From NCBI GenBank assembly GCA_016859345.1, contig CM029120.1, forward strand, positions 24,921,001-24,985,000: a DNA stretch of 64,000 nucleotides. The letters are read 5' to 3'. Of this stretch, positions 11,101-21,639 are shown one piece after another. Within the stretch, counting starts at the first letter, position 1. Each line of letters opens with the position of its first letter. A model generated the notes under the pieces. It did no database searches. It saw nothing but the letters and a program-made list of their open reading frames with translations, and had not been told where the DNA came from. The translations under genes were made by a program, and so were the position numbers. The DNA is from Istiophorus platypterus (taxonomy: Eukaryota; Chordata; Actinopteri; Istiophoriformes; Istiophoridae).

Positions 11101-14100
11101 TGGTGAAGATAGTCCCACTCAGAATGAAAAAACCTATCAGCTTTACACACTGTACCGTGACAAGGATGGCAACATTACACAGGTTACTGATGAATAAAAA
11201 TTTTAAAATTACAAACATAACTCATTTTGAAAACCAGTGTTTATGCTCTGAGCTTAATTTGTATATCAAAATGTTCCAGACCAGAGATAGAGCAGAACTG
11301 TTATGGAACTTAACCAAACTGCAGAGCTTGGAGCCAAGTTTGAAAACATCTTTTGATTAAACTTAACATGCTGAGTATGCTAAGCTATACTCAACACATT
11401 TGTTATAAAATACCAACCATTAACAGGGAACTCTTTGGATTCCTTTTTTCTGAGTGTGCAGTTTATCACTTGTGACAATTCTCTTTAGGGTAGAGCCAAT
11501 GGATGCTCCTGTAGGCCACTATTGAAGAAGCTGGAGGGTCAAATGAAAGCCATGCAAGAGGATATGAGGCTGCACATTGTATCTGTCCAGGAGCAGGTCA
11601 ACAGCAGAATGGGTATAATGGACCGAAGGAACAGAAACCAGGTCCATGTCTTCTCTTTCCTTGATAACAGATCATGGTTTCAATTTACTTTTAAACCTTC
11701 AGCATCTGAAATATATGGTTCAGTTCATTTACATTTTCAGAGTTTGATACCATTGTCTCTTATATGAGTAATTTACTTGTCCTCAGATTTTTGTAAGGAA
11801 ATGTAACCTGTAATTCTATTGTGCATATTTCTCAATGAGGATCATAATATTTTTGGATATACATAGCAACAACACTGTCAATTGGTTCCATTAATTCAAG
11901 CTCACTGAAGAATATCAATTTAGGGGGCACTATCAATGCAAAAAAAAAAGGATTCAACTTCATTCTATTTGTAATTAAAATTTTGACGAGTCCGAGGATA
12001 TACTGCATGTAGACTTATTCACAAAATTGAATCATAATTACAGGTGACATTAAAACTTGACAATTTTCATACCAGAAATAATTGGTTGATTCAGTTTTTT
12101 TCAGTTACATTTTTCAACTCTTTGGTTTTGGCAGATTCAAGTGTTGAACATGTTGAATGAGGAAACCGCAACAGTAGAGAGAAGGAAAATGATTTATAGG
12201 ATGGAGCAGAGAGCTGCCTGGGACAGAGAGAAGGCTCTGGAGACACAGGTATCCCTTAAAACTTACAGCTACTATGCAGGGACCATTTAGGGGGATCTAA
12301 ATTTATGTTTGTAGTCTGACACTAACTTCAGAATTGTATCAGTAAAGCCCAGAATTCTGTAATGTAATTCAAAATTCTTTGATTAAATTTAGAGATTGAG
12401 ATATAGGTCTCAGCCCAGAATAAGACTGATTTTTTTGGTACAATGAAAATGTGAGAAATAAACAGTCATTGGAGCTTAATTTTCACAATTTCAACATGAA
12501 ATAAGAAATTTTTAAAAATAAAGAATTATATTTAGCCTTAAATGAGACTGGATTTTTGTCTCAGAAAGACTCCTGCTTACAATAAAGGAAAAATACCATC
12601 TGTTAAGATCTAACGAGCATACTGGGAGCCTATTTTAAGGACAGGTTTGATCATACAGAAGCTTTGTTTCCTATCTTAAACAGGCAGCAGTGAACCATGA
12701 CCTAAAGCAATGGTGTATGGCTCACCTAAAGGACATTGAAGTCTACATCCCAGCCAAAGCTCAGTATTACAAACTCCTCCCCTCGCCATCTGTGGAACAG
12801 TCTTTGGGAGATGCTGATCTGGAATCAATCCCCCTGCTGTCTGTGGTATCTGGAGACAGCAGCAATTCACTAGCTAACTATGTTAATATCCTGCCTTCCA
12901 AGTCTGCCCACAGTCTGGGAGGTCTAGAGCAAAAGCAGATGGGGATGAGGACACACTTTGAAATGAGAGTGGACAGGTCACCAGGTATGTCCAAGAAAAG
13001 TTTCAACAATGCAATCAATAGACACCATTTTGAAGGGGCATTCAGCAATGCTTTATGGCTGTTGTCACTGCAGCAGCATCAACAGGTCAGTGTAAAATCT
13101 TAACTTCAAATTATCTATAAAAACTCTGTTTTTATAGCAGATAGGAGGAAAGTATCTAATGAGATCCAACAGAAATATCTAGCAGAGAACTCATACAATT
13201 GGCTCAACTTCAGAAAAATAATACTGACCATTTGTCAAATCAAGTTTTAACAAAACCTTTCAGCTGTTTAACCTTAAATGGGTTATGATTTCAGTCAACA
13301 CTTTGTCATTAAAATAAAAATGCAGAATAAGAAACCGGTTTTCCTCAGTAGGTGGATTTTGGTCAGTTTTACCTGGAGACACTGTAGCTTAGTTTTAGTT
13401 GTACGTCACAACTGAGCTATCTCCATTACCAAACAAACTCCATCTGTTGGGTAAGACCATGAGAAGCAGTTGAAAGATGTATTGAGTCAAACTCATTTTG
13501 TGGATGATTAATTTTTTTCTCTAACTCCACTCCTATCAGATGACTATGAGAACACAGCCCTGTTTTCTCTGCCTGGCAACCACACCTCAGGCCTCCAGGG
13601 CTCTGCTTACTCCCTCTGTCAACCTCCAGGAGTGCAGGACAGTCCCACAACAGAATTGGTGCCAATATGTGGGGAGGGATTCTCAAGCAGCAGCAGCCAG
13701 CCCAGCCTTAGTGACCAGGGAACAAGACTGATCCCACATATGGAACAAAGCTATGACAGGCAGCACAAGGAAGACTTTGGACAGCTGATGAGTGCTCACA
13801 GGGAGGCAGACAGCACCAGAACACTGGAGTTCCTCATCAAACAGCCTACTGAGCCCACATTCAACCAGGAGAGAAAAAACCTGCATGCTATGGAGGTGAG
13901 TGTATTGAGGGATGGGATGAGTAACTGGCCACCACAGTGAAAAGAGTCAGGTTTAGACTGAGCCCTGCCAATATGGCAAACATACCCCAGCATTAAGCAC
14001 TTGAGGATAATGACATTTTTTTAAAAGATGAGTCTTATTTTTGTAGGTTTAGCCATCATCTCTATCAGTAATGATAAAGTTGTATACACCAAAAATATCT

Positions 14101-14571
14101 GGGAACATGGAGGGTTTGGTAGGTAAATTTTCTTTGGAAAGAGCCAGGTTATGTATTCCTCATACTCCCTGTCTTTATGCCAAGCTAGGCTAGTCACTCC
14201 TGGCTCTAGTGTTGCACTTAACACACAGACAGTCTGGTACTGATATTCACTCTCTGAAAGAAAGAATTACCACATTTCCTGAAGTTACCTTTTTACTTTT
14301 TTAAGGATATAAATTTTTGTAAAAAGAATTCAAGCTGATCATAAAACTTCAAACCACTTCAAGGGTATTGTTACCTTCCTGTAAGGTTACTCAGCGTTTC
14401 TTCGAGACGGTGTCGACTCAGTTGGAACACTGGTACGAGAGGAAAATTGTGGAGGTGGAGCAGCAGACGGAGCTCAGAGCCCAGATGGACAGGAAGGAGC
14501 TGCTGCTACGAATCAACACGCTTGAGGAGGAACTTCAGAGGCTGAAGATCAATGAGAATGCTGAGAGCTGA
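4670..14571 (+). CDS. ankrd6: ankrd6 (Diversin), 5'-truncated by the window, 14 coding exons
   Basis: Ankyrin-repeat scaffold protein. The family (Diversin, related to fly Diego) acts downstream of Dishevelled and with casein kinase I epsilon/axin in Wnt and planar-polarity signalling at membranes and centrosomes. Seen here: coding exons 4670-4767, 4906-5004, 7951-8049, 8268-8366, 9411-9509, 10106-10183, 10338-10442, 10548-10694, 11027-11182, 11489-11641, 12135-12248, 12684-12984, 13540-13895 and 14386-14571. They join in frame to 695 residues plus a partial codon. Five 33-residue ankyrin repeats and a shorter sixth are followed by a basic stretch, the family motif YQLYTLYRDKDGN, coiled-coil-like segments and a C-terminal coiled coil beginning TQRFFETVSTQLEHWYERK. 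Human ANKRD6 is about 727 residues. The missing part is the start codon and about two N-terminal repeats, which I could not find between 1 and 4669. Exon joins are inferred from splice sites and frame. The a/b paralogue cannot be decided. Confidence 0.93.
4906..5004 (+). CDS. ankrd6: ankrd6 exon: ankyrin repeat (DGNTALHE)
   Basis: Exactly 99 bases, phase 0 at both ends, acceptor TTGAG and donor AAG|GTAGGA. It encodes one full repeat starting DGNTALHEVSWHGFSQ and ending DVHIRNK, very close to the human third-visible repeat. An ATC microsatellite follows in the intron. Confidence 0.92.
5079..5120. repeat. ATC/TCA microsatellite
   Basis: Pure (ATC)n of about 42 bases in an ankrd6 intron. It makes a meaningless poly-Asp frame on the other strand. 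Confidence 0.95.
5711..7065 (+). mobile_element. Degenerate Tc1-like transposon in ankrd6 intron
   Basis: Plus-strand transposase remnants: around 6105-6230 an N-terminal helix-turn-helix-like region (IIAGYGQGKDYKTASEQF), at 6582-6780 a catalytic-core piece (CAASGTEDLESVLGSMKSGD), and at 6782-6988 the C-terminal part (LLKWPAAGPDLNLTEH, RRHPSNLRGSEQF). Stops and frame breaks throughout. Terminal-repeat-like ends: GACATGGCCAAAAGTG near 5717, with its diverged inverted counterpart TTTTCGTCCATGCC near 7049. Ends are approximate. Confidence 0.82.
7951..8049 (+). CDS. ankrd6: ankrd6 exon: ankyrin repeat (AGNTALHLACQNAHAQ)
   Basis: 99 bases, phase 0 at both ends. Acceptor TTGATTCAG and donor AAT|GTGAGT are strong. 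It encodes one repeat, AGNTALHLACQNAHAQ through DTKNN. A decayed Tc1 element sits in the preceding 2.9-kb intron. Confidence 0.92.
8268..8366 (+). CDS. ankrd6: ankrd6 exon: ankyrin repeat (MGDTCLHMAARYNN)
   Basis: 99 bases, phase 0 at both ends, acceptor GGTTTCAG and donor CAG|GTACAG. It encodes MGDTCLHMAARYNN through CSVMERNQ, the equivalent of human GDTCLHVAARYNH. Confidence 0.92.
8550..9410. other. Intronic stretch, nothing recognised
   Basis: AT- and GT-rich ankrd6 intron between two ankyrin exons; no element or extra exon seen. Confidence 0.5.
9411..9509 (+). CDS. ankrd6: ankrd6 exon: ankyrin repeat (GGDTALHLAAALNHKK)
   Basis: 99 bases, phase 0 at both ends, acceptor TTGCCTGTAG and donor AAT|GTAAGT. 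It encodes GGDTALHLAAALNHKK through DGNIRNN. Confidence 0.92.
10106..10183 (+). CDS. ankrd6: ankrd6 exon: last, shortened ankyrin repeat
   Basis: 78 bases (26 codons), phase 0, acceptor TTGCCTTCCAG and donor CAG|GTTGGT. It encodes AGKTALDMARDKNHKD and LARAPQ, the capping half-repeat of the ankyrin domain. Confidence 0.9.
10338..10442 (+). CDS. ankrd6: ankrd6 exon: basic linker after the ankyrin domain
   Basis: 105 bases, phase 0, acceptor TTTCTTCAG and donor AAA|GTAAGA. It encodes HRFMRGRTIRKQREGL and then EILPNK; the human protein has a similar RGRSLRKKRERL stretch. Confidence 0.88.
10548..10694 (+). CDS. ankrd6: ankrd6 exon: variable, basic-tailed linker (boundaries less sure)
   Basis: 147 bases (49 codons) that fit phase 0 on both sides: acceptor GAGAAG at 10547 and donor CAG|GTGGGT at 10694. 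The product ends in a basic run CKRRRTKKQ. This part is poorly conserved in the family, so the boundaries rest on splice sites and frame. A different reading frame stays open to 10787 and could belong to an alternative splice form. Confidence 0.65.
11027..11182 (+). CDS. ankrd6: ankrd6 exon: YQLYTLYRDKDGN motif
   Basis: 156 bases, phase 0, acceptor TTTAAAG and donor CAG|GTTACT. It ends with TYQLYTLYRDKDGNITQ, a diagnostic match to human YQLYTLYRGKDGK. Confidence 0.92.
11489..11641 (+). CDS. ankrd6: ankrd6 exon: NGCSCRPLLKKLEGQ coiled-coil start
   Basis: 153 bases, phase 0, acceptor CTCTTTAG. It encodes NGCSCRPLLKKLEGQM (human NGCRCEPLINKLENQ) and a heptad-like helix. The donor CAG|GTCCAT is weak, and the frame stays open about 40 codons into the intron, so intron retention would give a truncated tail. 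Confidence 0.88.
12135..12248 (+). CDS. ankrd6: ankrd6 exon: short coiled-coil exon
   Basis: 114 bases (38 codons), phase 0, acceptor TTTTGGCAG and donor CAG|GTATCC. It encodes IQVLNMLNEETATVERRK and ends KALETQ, a charged helix that continues the preceding coiled coil. Confidence 0.85.
12684..12984 (+). CDS. ankrd6: ankrd6 exon: KQWCMAHLKDIE and Ser-rich linker
   Basis: 301 bases, starting phase 0 after AAACAG and ending phase 1 at CCAG|GTATGT. It encodes HDLKQWCMAHLKDIEVY, matching human ELKTWCMLKIQNLE, then a low-conservation serine-rich stretch. The frame is open for another 119 bases past the donor, but the next exon joins in frame only from 12984. Confidence 0.85.
13540..13895 (+). CDS. 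ankrd6: ankrd6 exon: Ser/Gln-rich linker
   Basis: 356 bases. Acceptor CTATCAG at 13539 gives a phase-1 join that completes a GAT codon; donor GAG|GTGAGT ends in phase 0. It contains a serine run (GFSSSSSQPSLSDQG) and EFLIKQPTEPTFNQERKNL. It corresponds to the unstructured region ahead of the C-terminal coiled coil. Confidence 0.82.
14386..14571 (+). CDS. ankrd6: ankrd6 terminal coding exon with C-terminal coiled coil
   Basis: Acceptor CTGTAAG at 14385; the TGA stop ends at 14571. It encodes TQRFFETVSTQLEHWYERK, matching human TQYFFEAVSTQMEKWYERK, then a leucine-rich helix (LLLRINTLEEELQRL). This fixes the gene's identity and 3' end. Confidence 0.94.
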   Translation, partial: VTQRFFETVSTQLEHWYERKIVEVEQQTELRAQMDRKELLLRINTLEEELQRLKINENAES

Positions 14572-14925
14572 TGTTCCCCTGACAGTGATCAAGGATTAAG
14601 TTTTTAATTTGATCAAACATTTAAACACTCAAGACCATATTCAATTGCACTAGGCAGCAGTAGGAGAAATGAGAAAAAGACAACCTGATAAAGAAAAAAG
14701 GGTTCAAATGTGCACTAAACATAGTAAAAACTGTTTCTAGACTGTACTTATTATCATTATATTTACAGAGACACAACATTCCCCCATAAACAAGCACTTG
14801 GTGACAGCGGCAATGAAAACAGTCCCTTTTACCAGGTAGAAACACTGAGCAAAACCCAGCCATGAGAGAAAGAGAGAGCAAGGCTAGGGGCAAGGGGCAG
14901 GAAGAATTAGCTCAATGCAAGTTCC

Positions 14926-14927
14926 AC

Positions 14928-14973
<46 letters not shown>

Positions 14974-15066
14974 TAACAATAACAACAACAATAATAAAAA
15001 CAACAACAACAACAATAATTATAATGATAATAATGATAATAAACAAAAACCATAATAATAATAATA
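14926..15066. repeat. AAT/AAC trinucleotide microsatellite
   Basis: (AAT)n merging into interspersed AAC, GAT and AAT units, about 350 bases after the ankrd6 stop. Confidence 0.95.
14993..15043 (+). terminator. Candidate ankrd6 polyadenylation signals within the microsatellite
   Basis: The first AATAAA hexamers after the ankrd6 stop, at 14993-14998 and 15038-15043, are embedded in the AAT repeat. Use is unproven. Confidence 0.3.
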
Positions 15067-15069
15067 GAA

Positions 15070-16570
15070 GCACAAATATTGTTGTAAAGTGCTGGGGAAG
15101 GTGTTCTATAGTTTATTGTATTTGTAAAACTTGTGGTGAGAATTTGAGTTGCAGGACTAGCTAGATGGACCTGAGACCTGAGATGAATGTCTTACAGTGT
15201 TTTTACCTATCATATATGGAAACCACAGAAACATCAGTGAAAAAGATAAAGCAAAGGGAACTGGACACCCATAGCATGCAGTGATGTACAAAGCAGTTCT
15301 TTACAGTGTCCTGCATCCCTAGAATCAGTTAATTAAAAAGATTTGTTAAAAAGTTTGTTCATGGAATTGTTCAATGCTTGACAGGAGCTCCGACTGCGTA
15401 TTCTCACTCACTGAACTGAAACACAGCTGATATTCCGTTTGATCCCTGTTCTACACAGCCTAAAGTGCTGTCACTTTGACAAAAATGCCATGCTTTGTTT
15501 ATAATTCTGGTATTTTAAAAGTTTGCTACCTGAATATCACAGATGAATGCAGGGTTTTAATTAGTTTTTTGTGAATCTTTTTAGCCGATCCTCACTCTTT
15601 AACTTGCTGGGCCTGATACAGGCAGTTTGAGCTGCTGAGTATCACTCTCACCGTGTAGCATGTTCAGTGAGTCGTTCACTGTTCCTTCATCATGAAAGGA
15701 TTTTAGGATTTAATATAAAATTGCATTTAGTTCAGTAGGCATATAGCAAAAGCTTTTTTTTACACTACCTGATTACTATAAACAGTTATTTTATGCTTGA
15801 TTTGTATTATGTTTGCCATTTTTACTTTAGCTGTTCATATTGTTTTCTGCCATAGATATTTCCTGCCAAAATGTTTGTTTAGTTTACATGCATATTTATT
15901 GCTGTAATTTACATCTTTTAATGCCAGTTATAGTTTGTTGTTATTCATGTATTTTGTTCTGCCATCAATTACTGAATCATATTTTGTTCCACTGCTACTT
16001 GTTTCTATGCTACTCATGATGTCTTTTGTTGTGTTGTACTCTATTTTTGTTCCTGCTGTGGCAAAGTAATTTAGCTCAATATAGTACCTGTATAAACATG
16101 AACCCACGTCACTTCTAATGCAAATGACATACCTTGAAGTGAGCATATTCCTAATAGTGTGGGTAACTGAGTAGCCCTTGAATAAATCATGTTCACAGGG
16201 ATATACTCACTCCCTGCGAACAAATCACCGAATGAATCAATGATTTGAATCACACACTCAATGAGTGAGTGAAACCCTGTGTGTTCATCCGCAGCTGACT
16301 GAGAGCTCAAATAAGAAATGAACGGATCGTTCCAGGAAAATATTCAGTTTCATTGAAGCTGAACCAAATGTTCCCAAATGACACATTACAAATAGTATGT
16401 CGGATTTGGAACACAATTTAAACACATTTTCTCACTCAAGAGGCCATGTGTTAGTGACCATTATTTCATAATGAGCCATTCTCGATTTCACAATCCATGC
16501 TGGTAATCAGCCAGTCCATTCACAGAAGCTTGCTGCTATTATGAACCAGTGATCGAGTCTACAAGAGGTA
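15070..16570. other. Intergenic AT-rich DNA
   Basis: No coding exon, RNA gene or recognisable element seen. Confidence 0.5.
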
Positions 16571-17870
16571 CAGTGCAGTCATAAAGTATTCAAACCCTCT
16601 GGTCAGGCTGAAATCATTTAAATTAATTTTTCCCTCATCAATCTACACACAGTACCCCATAATGACATGGCCAAAACAGAATTGTATACATTTTTGCAAA
16701 TTTATTAATAAGGAAAAACTGAAACACCACACTGATATAAGTATTCAGCCCTTTAGTTAGTACTTAATTGAAGTACCTTTGGCAATGATTACAGCCTTGA
16801 GTCCTCTTGGGTCTGATGTAACAAGCTTTCCTCTCAAGCTCTGTCAGGTTGGATGGGGACCATTGATGGACAGCCATTTTCAGGTCTCTCCAGAGATGTT
16901 CAACTCTGTCTGCACCCCTGAAGGACATTCACAGAGTTGTCCCAAAGCTACTCCTGTGGTGTCTTGCCCATATGCTTAGGGCCATGTCCTGGTGGATGGT
17001 TAACTTTTGACCCAGTTTGAAGTCTTGAGTGCTCTGGACCAGGTTTTCATTTAGAAAATGTCTATACTTTGCTCTGTTCAGTTTTCCATTAACTCTGACC
17101 AGTCTCCCTCTCCCTGCTGCTGAATAACACTAAAGCTTGATGCTGCCACTACCATCCTTCACATTTGATTAGGTGATGAGCGGTGCCTGATTTCCTCTAG
17201 ACATTATGCTTAGAATTGAGATCAAACAGTTTAATCTTGGTTTCATTAGACCAGAGAATCTTGTTTCTAATAGTCTGAGAGTCCATTAGGTGCTTTTTTT
17301 GCAAACTCAAACAGCTTTCATGTTTCTTTCACTTAGGAGGCTTTTGTTTGGTCACTCTGCAATAAAGTCTAGATCAGTGGAGTGCTGCAGTGATGGTTTT
17401 CCTTATGGAAGTTTCTCACATCTCCACACAGGATCTCTGGAGCTCAACCAGAGTGACCATCAAGTTCTTGGTCACCTCTCTTACCAAAGCCCTTCTCCCC
17501 AACTGCTCAGTTTGGCCAGGGGCAGCTCTAAGAAGAGTCCTGGTTGTTCTAAACTTCTTCCATTGAAAAATTAAGGAGACCATTGTTCTCTTGAGAACCT
17601 TCAATGAAGCAGAATTGTTTTGTAGTCTTCCCCAGATCTGTGCCTCAACACAATCCAGTCTCTGAGCTCTGCAGGCAGTTCCTTTGACCTCATGTCATGG
17701 TTTGCTCTGATATGCATTGTCAGCTTTGAGACCTTATATGGAAAGGCGTGTGCTTTACAAAATCATAACCATTCAATTTAATTTAACAGGTCGAATCTGA
17801 TCAAGGTGTAGAAACATTTCAAAGATGATCAAATGAAATGGGTGGCACCTGAGTTAAAAAACCAAGGAGT
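16571..17870 (-). mobile_element. Tc1-like transposon (salmonid-Tc1-type), degenerate
   Basis: The left end TACAGTGCAGTCATAAAG resembles a Tc1 terminal repeat, and the sequence follows a very common fish Tc1 family through to about 17855. On the minus strand 17604-17416 encodes the N-terminal transposase region (LIFQWKKFRTTRTLLRAA, LGRRALVREVTKN). Stops interrupt the frame. The right terminal repeat is missing or replaced by other DNA near 17860. Confidence 0.82.
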
Positions 17871-17929
17871 GCAAGTCTTAAAGATGAGCAAAATTTCAAT
17901 GACATGTTAAAGAAAAAACCCTTTATGGC

Positions 17930-18645
17930 TGCAGAGCAAGTAAATTCTCCTCAGGTTGTAGTCAGGCATGTTTCCTTGTCAGGGATCAAGAGAAGACTTT
18001 AGGACCAGACCCTCAGACGATTCACCACAAGATACAAACCCCTAGTCCTCAGAAACGAAAAGGCCAGGCTGCACTTCATAGAAAAACACAAAAACCAAGT
18101 TCGGAAGCAAAGCTCTGTGGATGATGAAACAAAAATCAGTCTCTGTCAAAATGATGGAAAGAGGAGTGTATAAACAGAAAAGGAACAGCTCATGACCCAA
18201 AGCAACCACCTCATCATGGCATGGTTATTTTATGGATCGGGCATGTATGGCTGCTGACAGAAGCAACAGGATGAAAGTAGAGGTTTACAGGAGCATGGGC
18301 ATTGTGCTCAGATCCCAGTGCATTAAAACATGCAGACATTTCATCATTAAGCAGGACAATGATCATCATAAACATCCTGATAAAGTAACCATAGAGCCTT
18401 TCTTGTTGAAGAGGTGGAATATCCTCGACTGACAAGTCAATCACCTCAGTCCAGCTCAGCAGCATTCCAATTGGTGAAGACCAGAATAAAGGCAGAGAGA
18501 CCCCATGTATACAGGTCCCCAAGAGCTGAAGGAAGCTGCTTTGAACCTCTGGGAAAGCATCACCAGGGAAGATACATGGAGTTGATAGCTATGGTGCAAA
18601 GTCTTCAGGCAAAGGATATTCCACTAAAAATTAAATATGATGATT
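17930..18645 (+). mobile_element. Second, unrelated-subfamily Tc1-like fragment
   Basis: Plus-strand transposase pieces: ARLHFIEKH-type sequence near 18070, RMKVEVYRSMGIVLRSQ at 18270-18320, QDNDHHKHPDKVT (a DNDPKH-like motif) at 18354-18392, KTRIKAERP and REDTW-type C-terminal sequence to 18580. It is of the same subfamily as the element at 546-3160, but in the opposite orientation. Coding is broken by several stops. Confidence 0.72.
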
Positions 18646-18699
18646 TCATTGACTTCATGTGTATCTGTCCTACCTTGTCCTACCTTGACTACCTTGTCA

Positions 18700-18777
18700 G
18701 TCTATTTGTGTGTGTATGTAAGTGTGTAATTTCGTGTGTGTGTGTGTGTAAGTGTGTAAGTGTGTGTGTGTGTGTCA
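18700..18777. repeat. GT-rich microsatellite
   Basis: Interrupted (TG)n with TAAG spacers next to the Tc1 fragment. Confidence 0.9.
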
Positions 18778-18889
18778 TAGCAGAACCTGCCCCTGGAGAC
18801 AACTATTGTAGTGGCAACTACCAAGGACATAGTGTTGAGTACTTTAGCAGATGTCTGTTTGTCTCTGCTACAAAATCACAATCATGAAA

Positions 18890-21580
18890 GATAGTCGTGA
18901 AATTTTACGGTATAGTTTCGATCAAAATGATGGCTGAGTTCAAAGATGAATGTGGTCCAACCAAGGGCCTCAGAAGTAGTTGCGTTAGCTGTAGTAATGG
19001 GGCCATTGGCCCCCTATTTTACATCCCGCACACAAGCCACGACACATGTCAGTAATGTATTAATTATTACTGAGTACTCAAGGGTCAAAACGTCAGGCTG
19101 TTGACAGGCATCATGGCTGGTGTAATCCCCCCGCAGGATGGTTTGTAGTTTGTAACTTAGAATAACTGGATCCTTACATTACTGTTACTAATGCATAACT
19201 GTATAAGCAGCATTTTAGTGTTATAGTTTTTGAGACAATTATATAAAAATAAATGCTAACTCATGGAGATGACACACCCAATAGTTCTGTACTGTAATAA
19301 AGTTTAATCTATAATAATGTATCATTTTATAATCGTATAGTTCATTTTGTGTATAGAATCCAAATTTGCAGTAAATAGCTGCAAAATAAATAGATAAGTA
19401 ATTTAAGTAATTTAAGCTGTAAATTCGAGAAATACAAGTATGAATTAGTATAAAATGGAAATACCCCTGTTAAGCAAATGTACAGTACTTGAGTAAATGT
19501 ACATCTCATTTCAATTTACTTCTTGGTAAATTGGGGTTACTAAGTTAATTGACAGTCCTCAGAGAGATTTTGAGAACAACATGTAATTGGACAAAATTCT
19601 GCCCTCCCTGCTCAGCTCTCAATAAGTCTGTTGGGCAGAGCTCCTGATGAAGCAGCTGTTGGTTGTGTAACCCAATGATCCTGGTGTGACATCTGGCATT
19701 TGGCCTCAGCGACCACAGTGGCGGCTTCTGAAGGGAAAATCAAATCAATGTTACATTGACTCTGTCAGAGTGCGATGGAAACCTAATTAAAGGCCCTCCA
19801 GGCACAACTGGTCATTTTATGCAGCCAAGCACCAGGGCTCTCAAATCAAGCCAGTAATATGTACTATTGCTTTACTCTGACCACTGAGGGCATATGTGGG
19901 CCTCCCTGAGCAGGATAGTGTCAGCATTTAATATGCTAAAAACTCATGCCTATGTCATATCAATGTTTTGACATACAGCAGTGCATTCTGGTCTAAACTA
20001 CTTTGTCCGTTCAGTACATCATACAAAACTGAACTAATGTATTTCCTGTAGAAAAGTTTATTCAAAAATGGACAACAGTCTAACAGTATGAATACATTTT
20101 AAACAGATATATGAATGATAAATCTTTAAATCTGAGGGTCAAAGCAAACAATATTCCCCTATTAAGGCACAATGTTACTTCAAAAGAGGGTGTAGGAAGA
20201 TGAAATTTGTTGTCTCCTTTGTTTAATAAAAGTTGCACTCGTCAGTATTTTCCCTATTCACAATGGAGCAGAGGAAAATGTTTAATGTTAAAGAGAGATA
20301 ATAACCAGTTATAATTCTTCTACTGTCTGTTTAGTAAAAGGACCAACACTTTTTGGAATTTATAAAGTACAGTAAAAGCTGCATGGTTTGAGTTATAATG
20401 ACCACTTGCCAACACATTCATTTCTATTCGTATGTTTTGAATTATGGTTGAATTTACTGCCATTAAAAAAAACATTTTTGTTTTCTTTGGAGAAAGTTTG
20501 ATTTCAAATATCTTGAAAATCTCATTATTCTAAAGCTGCTGTAATTAAGCTAAATGAGCTGTAAGCACAACCCCTGAAATATTATGACCTTACAGTGAAT
20601 GTGTTAGCAAATTGTTACTTATTTTAGTTCTGGTTTTGTCACCATCTCCTAAGATAAACATCCAACTCATTAGCTGCTAAATTTTCCACTATGGCTGGTC
20701 TATTACTTTGTCTTGTGCATACAGCTGAACAGGTAGTGGGCAGTGGTTATATCAGAGCTTTTTCACTGAAGAAAATAGTGAGAGTGAACCAAAAAAGTAA
20801 AGTTGCAGTCAGCAAAACCAAAACAATGAGCTAAAGGATGCTAAAAAAAACTCAGTTAAACTGAGGGGTGCACAGCTGATAATGCAATGCAGGTTCATTA
20901 TTTAAAAGTTGCACATTCACACTGCAAATACATTGATTGTTGATTTTTAATATTTTGACATGCAACTTAAACTAAAGTTAAATTTATAAACTGATACTCT
21001 GACACTGTTCAAAGTTTGGTCAATAATGCTGGTAAGCAGAAATATGGGTTTATATTTACATTATTGTGAGCAAAAAAATGTTTATGTTTATTCATGAATA
21101 ATAATCACAAGTTGCAGGAAGAGACCTGTATACATGGTAAAACAAAATACTGATGTGCCTTTAACCTGTCCTTAGGCAAAGTAATTCAAAAATCCCATAT
21201 GACCTTCATGTGGGAATGTTTCTTTTTTTAACTATTGAGTAATTTTCACATGAAGACTTTTCCAATGTCCCTGTACATACTTTGTTGGATTGAATTTACA
21301 CAGCAGGGATGCCAGGCAGTCATGCATGAATATCCGCAACCTACCAAATTAAAAGCTGTGTACAAGAAGGCAGGTAGGACATGATCCATTAAACCACATT
21401 ATCCATTAGATTGGTGAACTGAGCTGAACTTACATGTTAAGGCCTCCCTGCTGGCTCAGTAACATCTTTATGTTGAGGGCAACAGGAGCAGGCCCTATGT
21501 GAAAAACCAGCCATAAACAAATATCAACTCACTCTGTCAGAGAGGGTAATATTGATGGCACTGGTTGGAGTTGGCACTGC
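18890..21580. other. Intergenic DNA with one low-repeat stretch
   Basis: No gene found. The stretch 19560-19980 is of balanced composition, without repeats, and could be conserved non-coding DNA; the rest is AT-rich. Confidence 0.4.
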
Positions 21581-21586
21581 TAGCAT

Positions 21587-21628
21587 GGGAGAGGGGCGGG
21601 GGTGGGGGCACTGTCCCGTCGGGGGGCG
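21587..21628 (+). promoter_or_regulatory. G-run cluster with GC box, possible gja10 promoter element
   Basis: G runs of 3, 4, 5, 5 and 6 with short loops, including a GC-box core GAGGGGCGGGGG. This stands out in AT-rich DNA 1.8 kb upstream of the gja10 start and could mark a promoter or form a G-quadruplex. No transcription start is proven. Confidence 0.35.
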
Positions 21629-21639
21629 ATCAATGCTCA

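Noticed and set aside
12985..13103. Extension of the ankrd6 exon frame past 12984
   Set aside because: A good GTATGT donor at 12985 and the phase-1 acceptor at 13540 join conserved frames; the extension does not.
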